Source of the DNA: CAKUFA01 sp963646285
GTDB lineage: Bacteria > Bacillota > Clostridia > Christensenellales > Aristaeellaceae
Direction of reading: 5' to 3'
Assembly (NCBI GenBank): GCA_963646285.1
Contig: CAVIWF010000004.1
Location: forward strand, 1-64,000
Length of the DNA stretch: 64,000 nucleotides
A program made the position numbers and the translations under genes. The notes beneath the pieces are model-generated. The model worked only from the letters and a program-made list of their open reading frames with translations, did not search any database and was not told the origin of the DNA. Shown piece after piece: positions 41,616-50,232 of the stretch. Numbering within the stretch: the first letter of the stretch is position 1; every line of letters begins with the position of its first letter.

Positions 41616-41981
41616 ATGAATTTCACCAATTATGAAGAAATGGCGGCCATGATCCTCTTTGGTATTGGCTTTACCACCTTGCTGCTGGATCGGAACATGA
41701 TCAAGAAGATCATCGGCTTCTCCATGATGGACAGTGCCATTTACCTGTTCCTGGCGGCAAAGGGCTACATCACCGGCCGGAAAGCCCCCATTATTGTCAA
41801 CGGTGTTCAGAGCATGGAAGCCTACATCAATCCCATTCCAGCTGGTCTGGTGCTGACAGGCATCGTGGTCAGCGTGTCCGTTTCCGCACTGATGCTGGCC
41901 TTGACCGTGCGCCTCTATCGCAGGTATCACACCTTGGATATTGACGAAATTACGGCGCTGAGCCGAAAGGAGGAAATGTAA
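41616..41981 (+). CDS. mrpC: Mrp antiporter subunit C (NuoK-like)
   Basis: A 121-residue NuoK-homologous subunit with three hydrophobic segments; KIIGFSMMDSAIYLFLAAKG and the Pro-rich loop NPIPAGLVLTGIVVSVSVSALMLAL are typical of MrpC/MnhC. AAAGGGGG lies upstream of ATG. 2 bp from the next gene. Confidence 0.93.
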   Translation: MNFTNYEEMAAMILFGIGFTTLLLDRNMIKKIIGFSMMDSAIYLFLAAKGYITGRKAPIIVNGVQSMEAYINPIPAGLVLTGIVVSVSVSALMLALTVRLYRRYHTLDIDEITALSRKEEM

Positions 41982-41983
41982 GC

Positions 41984-43483
41984 ATGGAGCTTTGGAAATC
42001 CATCCCCTTTGCCTGCATTCTGCTTCCTCTAGGCTCTGCTGCCATGACCAGCGTGCTCAAGGGCAAGTTTGCACGCCGGTGGGTTTGCATTGTTCTGACC
42101 ATTGTGACCGTGCTCAATGCAATCCTTACAGCCATTATGTCCCGCACCGGCGGCTATTACACCTACATGATGGGTCATTTCCCTGCGCCTTGGGGCAATG
42201 AGCTGCGTGCCGGTCAACTGGAAGCCATTACAGGCTTTTTCTTTGCGCTGATCATGCTGCTGTCCTTCATCGGCGGTTTGAAGAAAATCGAGGAGCACAT
42301 CCTCCACGACAAGCAAAGCCTGTACTGCGTCATGATTCTGCTGCTTACCGCAGCCCTGATGGCGCAGGTATACACCAACGATATTTTCACCGCTTACGTT
42401 TTCCTGGAAATCATGACCATTTCCGCCTGCTCCCTCATCACCGCCCGCACCAAGGGGCGGACGCTGGTGGCTGCAACCCGGTACATGATCATGAACCTGG
42501 TAGGCTCCGGCCTGTTCCTGCTGGGCATTATCCTGCTGTATGACCTGACCGGTCATCTGCTGATGAGCAATGCCAAGGAAGCTGTGGCTGCCCTCCACGC
42601 CAGCGGTGCTTATCATCAGCCCCTGACGGTGGTGGTGGCCGTGATTACCATCGGCCTTGCCATCAAGAGTGCTTTGTTCCCCTTCCACACCTGGGTGCCG
42701 GATGCCTACAGCTACTCCACCCCCACCTCTTCCGCAGTGCTGTCCTCCCTGGTCAGCAAGGGCTACATCTTCCTGCTGCTGAAGATTTACTACCGGGTTA
42801 TCGGCCTGGACGTGATTGCGGATACGGGCGTGCTGAACGTGCTGTTCGTTTTCGCCCTGGTAGGCATGATCATGGGTTCTCTCTCCGCCATTCGGCAGAG
42901 CGACATTCGCCGCATGATTGCCTTCTCTTCCGTAGCGCAGATCGGCTACATCTACATGGGCATGGGTCTGGGTACGGACGAAGGCATGATGGCTGCCATG
43001 TTCCACATTTTCGCTCACTCCGTGTGCAAGTCCATGCTGTTCCTTGCAGCAGGCGGCTTGGCGGATGCTTCCGGCAACTCCAAGCAGTTCCGTGATCTGC
43101 GGGGCGCAGGCTATCGCAGCCCCATTGCCGGCGTAGCCTTCACCATTGGCGCACTGAGCATGGTTGGCTTCCCCTTCCTGGGCGGATTCTCCAGCAAGGT
43201 GAACTTTGCCATGGCTGCCATGGGTGCCGGGGACCTGCGGATGACGCTGACGCTGATTGTGCTCGCCATTTCCACAGCACTGAATACCGTCTACTTCATC
43301 AAGACGGTCATCACCCTGTACCGCAAGCCTTTGGACAATGTGGTATACCCGGTGGAACACGGCAAGCGTGGCTTCTGCTTCAACTGTGCCCTGATCTGCT
43401 TTTCCGTTGTGAACATCGTGCTGGGTTTGTTCTCTCAGCCCCTTGTTCAGCTCATTACATCCGGTCTTGCCACCTTCGGCTGA
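41984..43483 (+). CDS. mrpD: Mrp antiporter subunit D (NuoM/N-like, first of four)
   Basis: A 499-residue antiporter-type subunit with about 14 hydrophobic segments. Membrane Glu in YVFLEIMTIS, Lys in IGLAIKSALFPFH (TM7) and Lys in SSLVSKGYI (TM8), the residues that form the proton path in complex I-related antiporters, are present. AAAGGAGG precedes the ATG. Best MrpD candidate because it follows mrpC directly. Confidence 0.92.
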   Translation: MELWKSIPFACILLPLGSAAMTSVLKGKFARRWVCIVLTIVTVLNAILTAIMSRTGGYYTYMMGHFPAPWGNELRAGQLEAITGFFFALIMLLSFIGGLKKIEEHILHDKQSLYCVMILLLTAALMAQVYTNDIFTAYVFLEIMTISACSLITARTKGRTLVAATRYMIMNLVGSGLFLLGIILLYDLTGHLLMSNAKEAVAALHASGAYHQPLTVVVAVITIGLAIKSALFPFHTWVPDAYSYSTPTSSAVLSSLVSKGYIFLLLKIYYRVIGLDVIADTGVLNVLFVFALVGMIMGSLSAIRQSDIRRMIAFSSVAQIGYIYMGMGLGTDEGMMAAMFHIFAHSVCKSMLFLAAGGLADASGNSKQFRDLRGAGYRSPIAGVAFTIGALSMVGFPFLGGFSSKVNFAMAAMGAGDLRMTLTLIVLAISTALNTVYFIKTVITLYRKPLDNVVYPVEHGKRGFCFNCALICFSVVNIVLGLFSQPLVQLITSGLATFG

Positions 43484-43501
43484 TAAAAGGAGGAGAACAA
43501 A

Positions 43502-44992
43502 ATGATTGGCTCCTGGTATTTGCTTGTGCCTGTACTGCTGCCCATTCTTTCCGGGCTGGCAGTATGCTTCCTGAAGCCTTTTGAAGAGACAAAGGCTCGC
43601 AACCGTTTCACCCTGTGTGTGCTTGTGCTGAACGTACTGGCCGTACTGCCTGTACTGTTTGCCAGGGACATGACACTGACCCTGTTCACCCTGTCTGACA
43701 CCCTGCCTGTTTTCCTGCACACTGATACTGCCGGCAAGATTTTCGCCGCTGTGATGTGCTTTGTATGGGCAGCTGCCGGTGCCTACTCCTTCGAGTACAT
43801 GGCACATGAAGAAAATCAGCGCCGCTACTACACCTTCTACCTCGTGACCCTGGGCGTGCTGATGGCACTGTGCTTCTCCGGCTCCATTGTCACCTTCTAC
43901 ATGTTCTACGAGGCCATGACCCTGCTGACGGTACCGCTGGTGATGCACACCATGACCAAGGAAGCCGTTGCCGCCGGTATCAAGTACCTGATTTACTCTG
44001 TGGTGGGTGCTTCCCTGGTGCTGCTGGGCGTATTCCTCCTTTCCCCTTATGTGACCACCTTCTCCTTTGCTGCCGGCGGTGTGCTGGATATGGAAAAGGT
44101 TGCCGGTCATGAGGGCTATGTGCTGACCGTTGCCTTCCTGATGCTTATCGGCTTCGGCGCAAAGGCCGGTATGTTCCCCCTCCACGGCTGGCTGCCCACC
44201 GCTCACCCTGCCGCTCCCTCCCCTGCCAGTGCCGTGCTGTCCGGTGTGATCACCAAGGCCGGTGTGCTGGGCACCCTGCGGCTAGTGTACAGCTTCATCG
44301 GTGCAGATTTCCTTCGTGGCACCTGGGTGCAGACGGCCATCATGAGCCTGACCCTGTTCACCGTGTTCATGGGCTCGCTGCTGGCGCTGCGGGAAGGCGT
44401 GCTGAAGAAGCGCCTTGCCTGGTCCTCCGTCAGCCAGGTCAGCTACATTCTGTTCGGCCTGAGCACCCTGCATCCCCTGGGCTTTGCAGGCGCACTGCTC
44501 CACGTCATTGCCCACTCCCTGATTAAGGATACCCTGTTCATGTCTGCCGGTGCCATCATTGAAAAGACGGGCAAGACCAAGGTCAGCGAGCTTGACGGCA
44601 TTGGCAAACAGATGCCTGTGGTCATGTGGTGCTTCACCATTGCCAGCATTGGTCTGGTGGGTATTCCTCCGTGCCTGGGCTTCATCAGCAAGTGGTACCT
44701 GGCGCAGGGTGCCCTTAGCATGACCGGTGTTGCTCCCTTCTTCAGCTATCTGGCCCCTGCCGTGCTGCTGATCAGTGCCCTGCTGACTGCCGCTTACCTG
44801 CTGCCCATCAGCATTCACGGTTTCTTCACCGGCAAGGATGCAAACGGTCAGGTTCGGGTATTCACCAAGTGTGAGCCTACCTATGTGATGCTGATTCCTC
44901 TGGTGCTGCTCACGGCACTGATGGTGCTGCTGGGCATCTTCCCCCAGGCATTGACCAATCTGTTCACTGCCCTTGCCGGGACGCTGATGTAA
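43502..44992 (+). CDS. NuoM/MrpD-like antiporter subunit (second of four)
   Basis: A 496-residue antiporter-type subunit. Key residues: Glu in TFYMFYEAMTL, Lys in GFGAKAGMFPLHGWLP and Lys in SGVITKAGV. AAAGGAGG lies upstream of ATG 43502. Likely adds a further ion-translocating unit to the complex; canonical Mrp has only MrpA and MrpD. Confidence 0.9.
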   Translation: MIGSWYLLVPVLLPILSGLAVCFLKPFEETKARNRFTLCVLVLNVLAVLPVLFARDMTLTLFTLSDTLPVFLHTDTAGKIFAAVMCFVWAAAGAYSFEYMAHEENQRRYYTFYLVTLGVLMALCFSGSIVTFYMFYEAMTLLTVPLVMHTMTKEAVAAGIKYLIYSVVGASLVLLGVFLLSPYVTTFSFAAGGVLDMEKVAGHEGYVLTVAFLMLIGFGAKAGMFPLHGWLPTAHPAAPSPASAVLSGVITKAGVLGTLRLVYSFIGADFLRGTWVQTAIMSLTLFTVFMGSLLALREGVLKKRLAWSSVSQVSYILFGLSTLHPLGFAGALLHVIAHSLIKDTLFMSAGAIIEKTGKTKVSELDGIGKQMPVVMWCFTIASIGLVGIPPCLGFISKWYLAQGALSMTGVAPFFSYLAPAVLLISALLTAAYLLPISIHGFFTGKDANGQVRVFTKCEPTYVMLIPLVLLTALMVLLGIFPQALTNLFTALAGTLM

Positions 44993-45008
44993 GAAAGGAG
45001 GCGTTCCG

Positions 45009-46481
45009 ATGCTGCTGTATTTGACGCTGCTGCTGCCCCTGATCGGCGGCGCGGTGCTTCCCCTTTTCCGCCTGAAAACGGTGAAAAGCCGGGGACTGTA
45101 TGTGGAAGCCGTTGTCCTTGCCACCTCTGTGCTGGTATGGATCATGCTGCTGAACCGTACGGATGAAACCTTTGTGCTCTACCACATGACGGACGCTTTG
45201 GCCCTGTCCTTCAAGGTAGACGGCATGAGCTGCGTGTTTGCCGGACTTGTCTCCTTCCTGTGGCCCCTTGCCTCCCTGTACGGATTCGAGTACATGACCC
45301 ATGAAGAGCGTCCCAACACCTTCTTCGCCTACTACACCATGACCTACGGGGTGACGCTGGCCATTGCCACCGCTGCCAATCTGTTCACTCTGTATGTGTT
45401 CTACGAGTGCCTGACCATGATTACCCTGCCGCTGGTGCTCCACAAGAAGGACGCCCGCAGCATTCACGCCGGGCGCAAGTACGTGTACTATTCCATCGGC
45501 GGCGCTGCACTGGCCTTCATCGGCCTGATCTTCTCCGTATACTACGGGCTGAACCCCAACTTTACCTTGGGGGGCATTCTGGATCCTGCCCTGATTGCAG
45601 GAAAGGAAGACCTGCTCCGTGCGGTGTTCCTGCTGGCCTTTATCGGCTTTGGCACCAAGGCAGCCCTCTTCCCCATGCATGCATGGCTGCCTGCCGCCTC
45701 CGTTGCACCTACCCCTGTAACGGCACTGCTCCACGCTGTTGCTGTGGTGAATGCCGGTGCCTATGCGGTGCTGCGCATTACCTACTATGTATTCGGTACG
45801 GAACTTTTGTACGGCACCTGGGTGCAGACCGTGGTGCTGTGCCTGAGCTGCTTCACCATCCTGTATGGTTCTGCCATGGCTGTGAAGGAACAGCACTTCA
45901 AGCGCCGCCTGGCTTACTCCACCATCAGCAACCTGAGCTACATGCTGATGGGTGCAGCCCTCATGACCCCTGACGGCATGGTGGGCAGCCTGAGCCACCT
46001 GGTGCTCCACGGCCTGATGAAGATCACTCTGTTCTACTGCGCCGGTGCCATTCTGGTCAAGACTGAGCAGGAGTATGTGCAGGATATTCGCGGCTTCGGC
46101 AAGATCATGCCCTTTACCTGCGCCGTGTTCACCATCGGTTCTATTGCCATGGTGGGTATCCCGCCCCTGTGCGGCTTTGTCAGCAAGTGGAACCTGCTGA
46201 CCGCCGCTGCCGGAACCGGCTTGCCCATGGGCGTTGTGGCTGTGGCGGTACTGATCGTTTCTGCCATTCTGACAGCCATCTATCTCTTCGGCGTGGCTGG
46301 TCCCATGTACTTCCGCCCTGTGAACCCGGAGCTTTCCGCGCTGACTGGTGCAAAGCATGATCCCTCCTGGATGATGAAGCTGCCCCTGACGGTGCTGACC
46401 CTGGCCATCATCCTGCTGGGCATCTACAGCCAGCCTCTGGTCACCTTCCTGCGCAACATTGCTTCCGGTTTGATTTTCTGA
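45009..46481 (+). CDS. NuoL/M-like antiporter subunit lacking the TM8 Lys (third of four)
   Basis: A 490-residue antiporter-type subunit. Glu in YVFYECLTMITLP and Lys in GFGTKAALFPMHAWLP are present, but the TM8 position that is Lys in its three paralogs (SKG, TKA, TKS) is Asn here (AVAVVNAGAY), preceded by the His of NuoL-type proteins (LLHAVA). AAAGGAGG lies 7-9 nt before the ATG. Proton transfer might be altered in this unit. Confidence 0.9.
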   Translation: MLLYLTLLLPLIGGAVLPLFRLKTVKSRGLYVEAVVLATSVLVWIMLLNRTDETFVLYHMTDALALSFKVDGMSCVFAGLVSFLWPLASLYGFEYMTHEERPNTFFAYYTMTYGVTLAIATAANLFTLYVFYECLTMITLPLVLHKKDARSIHAGRKYVYYSIGGAALAFIGLIFSVYYGLNPNFTLGGILDPALIAGKEDLLRAVFLLAFIGFGTKAALFPMHAWLPAASVAPTPVTALLHAVAVVNAGAYAVLRITYYVFGTELLYGTWVQTVVLCLSCFTILYGSAMAVKEQHFKRRLAYSTISNLSYMLMGAALMTPDGMVGSLSHLVLHGLMKITLFYCAGAILVKTEQEYVQDIRGFGKIMPFTCAVFTIGSIAMVGIPPLCGFVSKWNLLTAAAGTGLPMGVVAVAVLIVSAILTAIYLFGVAGPMYFRPVNPELSALTGAKHDPSWMMKLPLTVLTLAIILLGIYSQPLVTFLRNIASGLIF

Positions 46482-46515
46482 CGGAACCTCAACTCCCTTG
46501 AAAGGAGATATTCCC

Positions 46516-48642
46516 ATGGCTCTATTGCCTATTCTTTGCTTCGGACCCATGGTGATGGCACTGGTGTGCTACATCGTCGGTCGCTTTTCGAAGCCTGTGC
46601 GGGATGAGCTGGTTGCCGTAACCGGCATTGCTACCTGCATCGCCTGCGCCTTCCTGTGGAATCAGACAGGCAGCTATACGCTGAGCGGCTTCTGCGGATT
46701 GGGGCTTCACCTGAGCGTGGACGGCTTCCGCAGCCTGTATGCGCTGGTGGCCGCCTTCATGTGGATGATGACGGGCATTTTCTCCAAGGAATACTTTGCC
46801 CATTATCACAACCGCAACCGTTACTACTTCTTCAACCTGATGACCTTGGGTGCAACCTTGGGCGTATTCCTGTCCGATGATTTGTACTCCACCTTCATCT
46901 TCTTCGAAATCATGTCCCTGACCAGCTACGTGTGGGTCGCCCATGAAGAAACTCCCGGCGCCATGCGTGCTGCCGGTACCTACCTGGCAGTGGCTGTGCT
47001 GGGCGGCTTGACCACGCTGATGGGTCTGTTCATGCTGTGGCATGAACTGGGCACCCTGAGCTTTGATGGCCTCCGTGCCGCCCTGGGCGGACAGCCTGCC
47101 TCCTCCACCGTGACGGTGGCTTCCTGGCTGGTGGTCTTTGGCTTCGCTGCCAAGGCCGGTCTGTTCCCGCTGCACATCTGGCTGCCCAAGGCGCACCCGG
47201 TGGCTCCTGCCCCGGCCAGTGCCCTGCTTTCCGGCATTCTGACCAAGTCCGGCGTTTTCGGCCTGATTGTGGTCTGCTCCCGGTTGATGGCAGGGAATGC
47301 TGCCTTCGGCAATGCACTGCTGGTGCTGGCCGTGATCACCATGTTCCTGGGTGCGGTGCTGGCTCTGTTCTCCGTTGACCTGAAGCGCACGCTGGCCTGC
47401 TCCTCCATGAGCCAAATCGGCTTCATCACCGTTGGCTTGTCCATGATGGTGCTGCTGGGTGAAGAAGGCTCCCTGGCCGCCTATGGCAGCGTCATGCACA
47501 TGGTGAACCATTCCCTGATTAAGCTGTGCCTGTTCATGGCTGCCGGTGTGGTCTTCATGAACCTGCATCAGCTGAACCTGAATGACATCCGTGGTTTCGG
47601 CCGTGGCAAGCCGGTACTGCACATTGCCTTCCTGCTGGGTGCGCTGTCCATCGGCTGTATTCCCCCCATCGGCAGCGGCTACGTCAGCAAGAGCCTGCTG
47701 CACGAAAGCATTCTGGAATACATCCACCTTTTGCAGGAAACCGGGCAAAGCTGGGGCGGCTACAAGTTTGTGGAGATTCTCTTCCTCATCAGCGGCGGCC
47801 TGACCATTGCCTACATGACCAAGCTGTACATTTGCCTGTTCTGGGAGAAGCATCCTACCCGTCAGGCAGAGTTTGATGCCATGAACAAGAGCTACATTTC
47901 CGTGCGCTCTTCCGTGGCGCTGCTGGGCAGTGCCATTGTGCTCCCCTTCCTGGGTGCGCTGCCTCAGATGCTGATGAGCCCCATCGGTGCCCGCAGTGCC
48001 GCCTTCTTCGGGCAGGAAGCATTAAAGGAATCCATTGCCTACTTCTCCGGCGAAAACCTGCTGGGTGCAGCCGAAAGCATTGCCATCGGTGCGGCGGCCT
48101 ACCTGCTGATTGTCCGTCCCCTGCTGATGCGCAAGGAAGGCAAAGTGCTGGTTTATGCAGACCGGTGGCCCAAGTGGCTGGATCTGGAAAACAGCGTATA
48201 CCGTCCCGTGTTCACCAGGTTCCTGCCCAATGTGGTTGGCGCTGTGACCGCCTTCATTGCCAACATTCCGGAAAGCCTGCTGGTGCAGAAGATCATCCCC
48301 GAAATCATCACCGGCGTGGTGCGTTTCCTTTGCGAGTTACCGGAGAATATTGTGCTGCTGCTCAAGAACACGGTGCTGCGCAAGCGTCGCCGGAAGGAAG
48401 CCGTGCCCATCGGCAACCGCTTCACCTACGGCTTTGGCCGCTTCATGGATGCCATTGCCCGTGGGCTGAACGCTACTGTTTGCCGCCGTCATCCTGTGCG
48501 GACGGACTTCGAGTTCGTGCTGGATGCCAGCAGCAAGGAAATCACCCGTGGCACCATCCGCATCACCAGAAGCATTTCCTTCGGTCTGCTGCTGCTGTGC
48601 ATCGGTCTCTTTGCCACTTGCCTGTATTTGATGATTCACTGA
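46516..48642 (+). CDS. NuoL/MrpA-like antiporter subunit with long C-terminal extension (fourth of four)
   Basis: A 708-residue subunit. The first 470 residues are a NuoL/MrpA-type antiporter core with Glu in FIFFEIMSLTSYV, Lys in GFAAKAGLFPLHIWLPKAHPVAP and Lys in SGILTKSGV. Residues 470-708 add several hydrophobic segments and an amphipathic helix-like stretch, ending in a final membrane segment. ATG 46516 has AAAGGAG 9 nt upstream (an upstream TTG at 46498 is less likely). Probably the MrpA counterpart with its MbhD/E parts encoded separately. Last gene of the operon. Confidence 0.88.
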   Translation: MALLPILCFGPMVMALVCYIVGRFSKPVRDELVAVTGIATCIACAFLWNQTGSYTLSGFCGLGLHLSVDGFRSLYALVAAFMWMMTGIFSKEYFAHYHNRNRYYFFNLMTLGATLGVFLSDDLYSTFIFFEIMSLTSYVWVAHEETPGAMRAAGTYLAVAVLGGLTTLMGLFMLWHELGTLSFDGLRAALGGQPASSTVTVASWLVVFGFAAKAGLFPLHIWLPKAHPVAPAPASALLSGILTKSGVFGLIVVCSRLMAGNAAFGNALLVLAVITMFLGAVLALFSVDLKRTLACSSMSQIGFITVGLSMMVLLGEEGSLAAYGSVMHMVNHSLIKLCLFMAAGVVFMNLHQLNLNDIRGFGRGKPVLHIAFLLGALSIGCIPPIGSGYVSKSLLHESILEYIHLLQETGQSWGGYKFVEILFLISGGLTIAYMTKLYICLFWEKHPTRQAEFDAMNKSYISVRSSVALLGSAIVLPFLGALPQMLMSPIGARSAAFFGQEALKESIAYFSGENLLGAAESIAIGAAAYLLIVRPLLMRKEGKVLVYADRWPKWLDLENSVYRPVFTRFLPNVVGAVTAFIANIPESLLVQKIIPEIITGVVRFLCELPENIVLLLKNTVLRKRRRKEAVPIGNRFTYGFGRFMDAIARGLNATVCRRHPVRTDFEFVLDASSKEITRGTIRITRSISFGLLLLCIGLFATCLYLMIH

Positions 48643-48656
48643 TAGGTACCCATAAC

Positions 48657-48698
48657 AAAACGGACTGCTGCGGTTGATTTTGCAGCAGTCCGTTTTTT
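48657..48698. terminator. Bidirectional terminator after the Mrp operon
   Basis: Arms 48657-48671 and 48682-48696 form a perfect 15-bp stem with T6 on the plus strand and A4/T4 on the other. Shared with the converging brnQ gene. Confidence 0.9.
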
Positions 48699-48710
48699 CA
48701 TTTGTGTCCT

Positions 48711-50057
48711 TTATGCCTTTTTTGCTTTCATTCCATGAATGACCAGGCCGATAAGAAGCCCCAGCGCCGCCGGGCAAATCCAGGCCAGCCCAAGGTCTGC
48801 AAAGGGCAGGGCATTGCCAATGGTCTCAATGACGCCGTTTAAGTGCCAGGCCGTACGAACATCTGCTGGCAGGGTTTTCATCAGGTCATACAGGGAGGCC
48901 ACAAGGGTCAGCGCCGTTACACTGATGTACACCGCTCGGTCATGGTTGAAGAACCGTCCCAGGAGGGTCAAAAGGATCAGCGTAATCGCCAAAGGATACA
49001 GGAACATAAGGAGGGGCAGCGACCACTGGGTAATGGCCGTCAAGCCGATGGTGGCAATAAAGAAGGCAACCACCACGAAGAGAATCGCCCACGTGCGGTA
49101 CTTGGGCCCCTTGGGGAAAATCGCCGTAAAGGCCTCTGCGCAGCTGGTCACCAGCCCCACAGCCGTTTTCAGGCATGCCGCCGTGACCGTAACTGCCAAC
49201 ACCCAATAGCCCACTGTGCCCAAATAGTGTTCTGCAATTTGTGCTAAAGCGATACCGCCATTTTCGCTGGTGGAAAACAGTCCCCTGCTCTGCGTACCCA
49301 CGATGGTTACGGCAATGTAAATCACCGCCATCAGGATGCAGCTGAACACACCTGCCAGCATGGTGGACTTGGCCACCTGCTCCGGCTCCTGCACGCCCCG
49401 ATCCCGGATGACCTGCACCACTACAATGCCGAAAGCAAGCCCGGCCAGCACATCCATGGTGTTATACCCTTCCAGAAAGCCGGTGAAAAAGGCCTGGGAT
49501 ACATAGGCGCCTTCAGGTGTCACATCTGCAATCCGGGCAGCAGGATGGATGGCTGCCACCACCACCAAAATGCCCAGGAACACCAGGAACACAGGGTTCA
49601 GGATCAGTCCCACCCAGGTCAGTATTTTTCCCGGGCGCAGGGACAGCGCCAGCGTGACCGCAAAGAAAGCCAATGCGAAAATCCACAACGCTGCCTGCCC
49701 GTTTTCCGGGAAGAACCGTTCAATGCCCACCGTAAAAGAGGTGGCCGCAAGACGGGGAATGGCAAAGAACGGTCCGATGGTCAGGTACAGCAGGCACGAA
49801 AAGAATGCGCCATACTTCTTGCCCACCGTGCTGCTCAGCTGATAGACACCGCTGCTGCGGCTCATGCCCAATGCCGTTACAGCCAGCAGCGGCATGCCAA
49901 CGCCTGTAATCAGCAACCCGACCACAGCAGGGATCACATTGCTGCCTGCCATCTGTCCCATATGAACCGGGAAGATTAAATTTCCGGCACCGAAAAACAG
50001 GCCGAACAGCATGCTGGCAATCGACACATATTCCCTCCGTGTCAATTTTCCTTTCAT
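48711..50057 (-). CDS. brnQ: Branched-chain amino-acid:cation symporter BrnQ
   Basis: A 448-residue LIVCS-family carrier with 12 hydrophobic segments: SIASMLFGLFFGAGNLIFPVHMGQMAG at the start (GAGNLIFP is diagnostic), GFLEGYNTMDVLAGLAFG. Takes up Leu/Ile/Val with Na+ or H+. ATG 50057 has GGGAGATG 8 nt upstream. Its neighbour across the terminator is a Na+/H+ antiporter, consistent with a Na+ economy. Confidence 0.95.
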   Translation of the reverse strand: MKGKLTRREYVSIASMLFGLFFGAGNLIFPVHMGQMAGSNVIPAVVGLLITGVGMPLLAVTALGMSRSSGVYQLSSTVGKKYGAFFSCLLYLTIGPFFAIPRLAATSFTVGIERFFPENGQAALWIFALAFFAVTLALSLRPGKILTWVGLILNPVFLVFLGILVVVAAIHPAARIADVTPEGAYVSQAFFTGFLEGYNTMDVLAGLAFGIVVVQVIRDRGVQEPEQVAKSTMLAGVFSCILMAVIYIAVTIVGTQSRGLFSTSENGGIALAQIAEHYLGTVGYWVLAVTVTAACLKTAVGLVTSCAEAFTAIFPKGPKYRTWAILFVVVAFFIATIGLTAITQWSLPLLMFLYPLAITLILLTLLGRFFNHDRAVYISVTALTLVASLYDLMKTLPADVRTAWHLNGVIETIGNALPFADLGLAWICPAALGLLIGLVIHGMKAKKA

Positions 50058-50102
50058 CGAGCATCTCCCTTTCCCTTTGCTTATTTGGGTTGAATTTTGA
50101 CC

Positions 50103-50131
50103 ATTGTAACCCATCTGTATCAAAAATGCAA
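50103..50131 (-). promoter_or_regulatory. Promoter of brnQ
   Basis: On the minus strand TTGCAT (50126-50131), 17-nt spacer, TACAAT (50103-50108). Confidence 0.72.
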
Positions 50132-50179
50132 GCATGAGCCATTCCTTTTGTAAAACTTGCCCATTCCGCTTTTCATCCC

Positions 50180-50209
50180 TTGCCCTTCGCTTCCTATTTA
50201 TGATATGAT
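50180..50209 (+). promoter_or_regulatory. Promoter of the capA-like gene
   Basis: TTGCCC (50180-50185), 18-nt spacer, TATGAT (50204-50209), 23 bp before the start codon. Confidence 0.6.
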
Positions 50210-50232
50210 GTTACCCGAAAGGCGGTAGGAAC

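Noticed and set aside
42029..44206. Long minus-strand open frame (725 codons) opposite the mrpD-like genes
   Set aside because: Antisense shadow of GC-rich membrane genes: it is His/Gln/Gly-rich, has no ribosome site and spans the border of two clear genes.
44964..47853. Long minus-strand open frames opposite the third and fourth antiporter subunits
   Set aside because: Same codon-bias artefact; the plus-strand genes carry all family motifs and ribosome sites.
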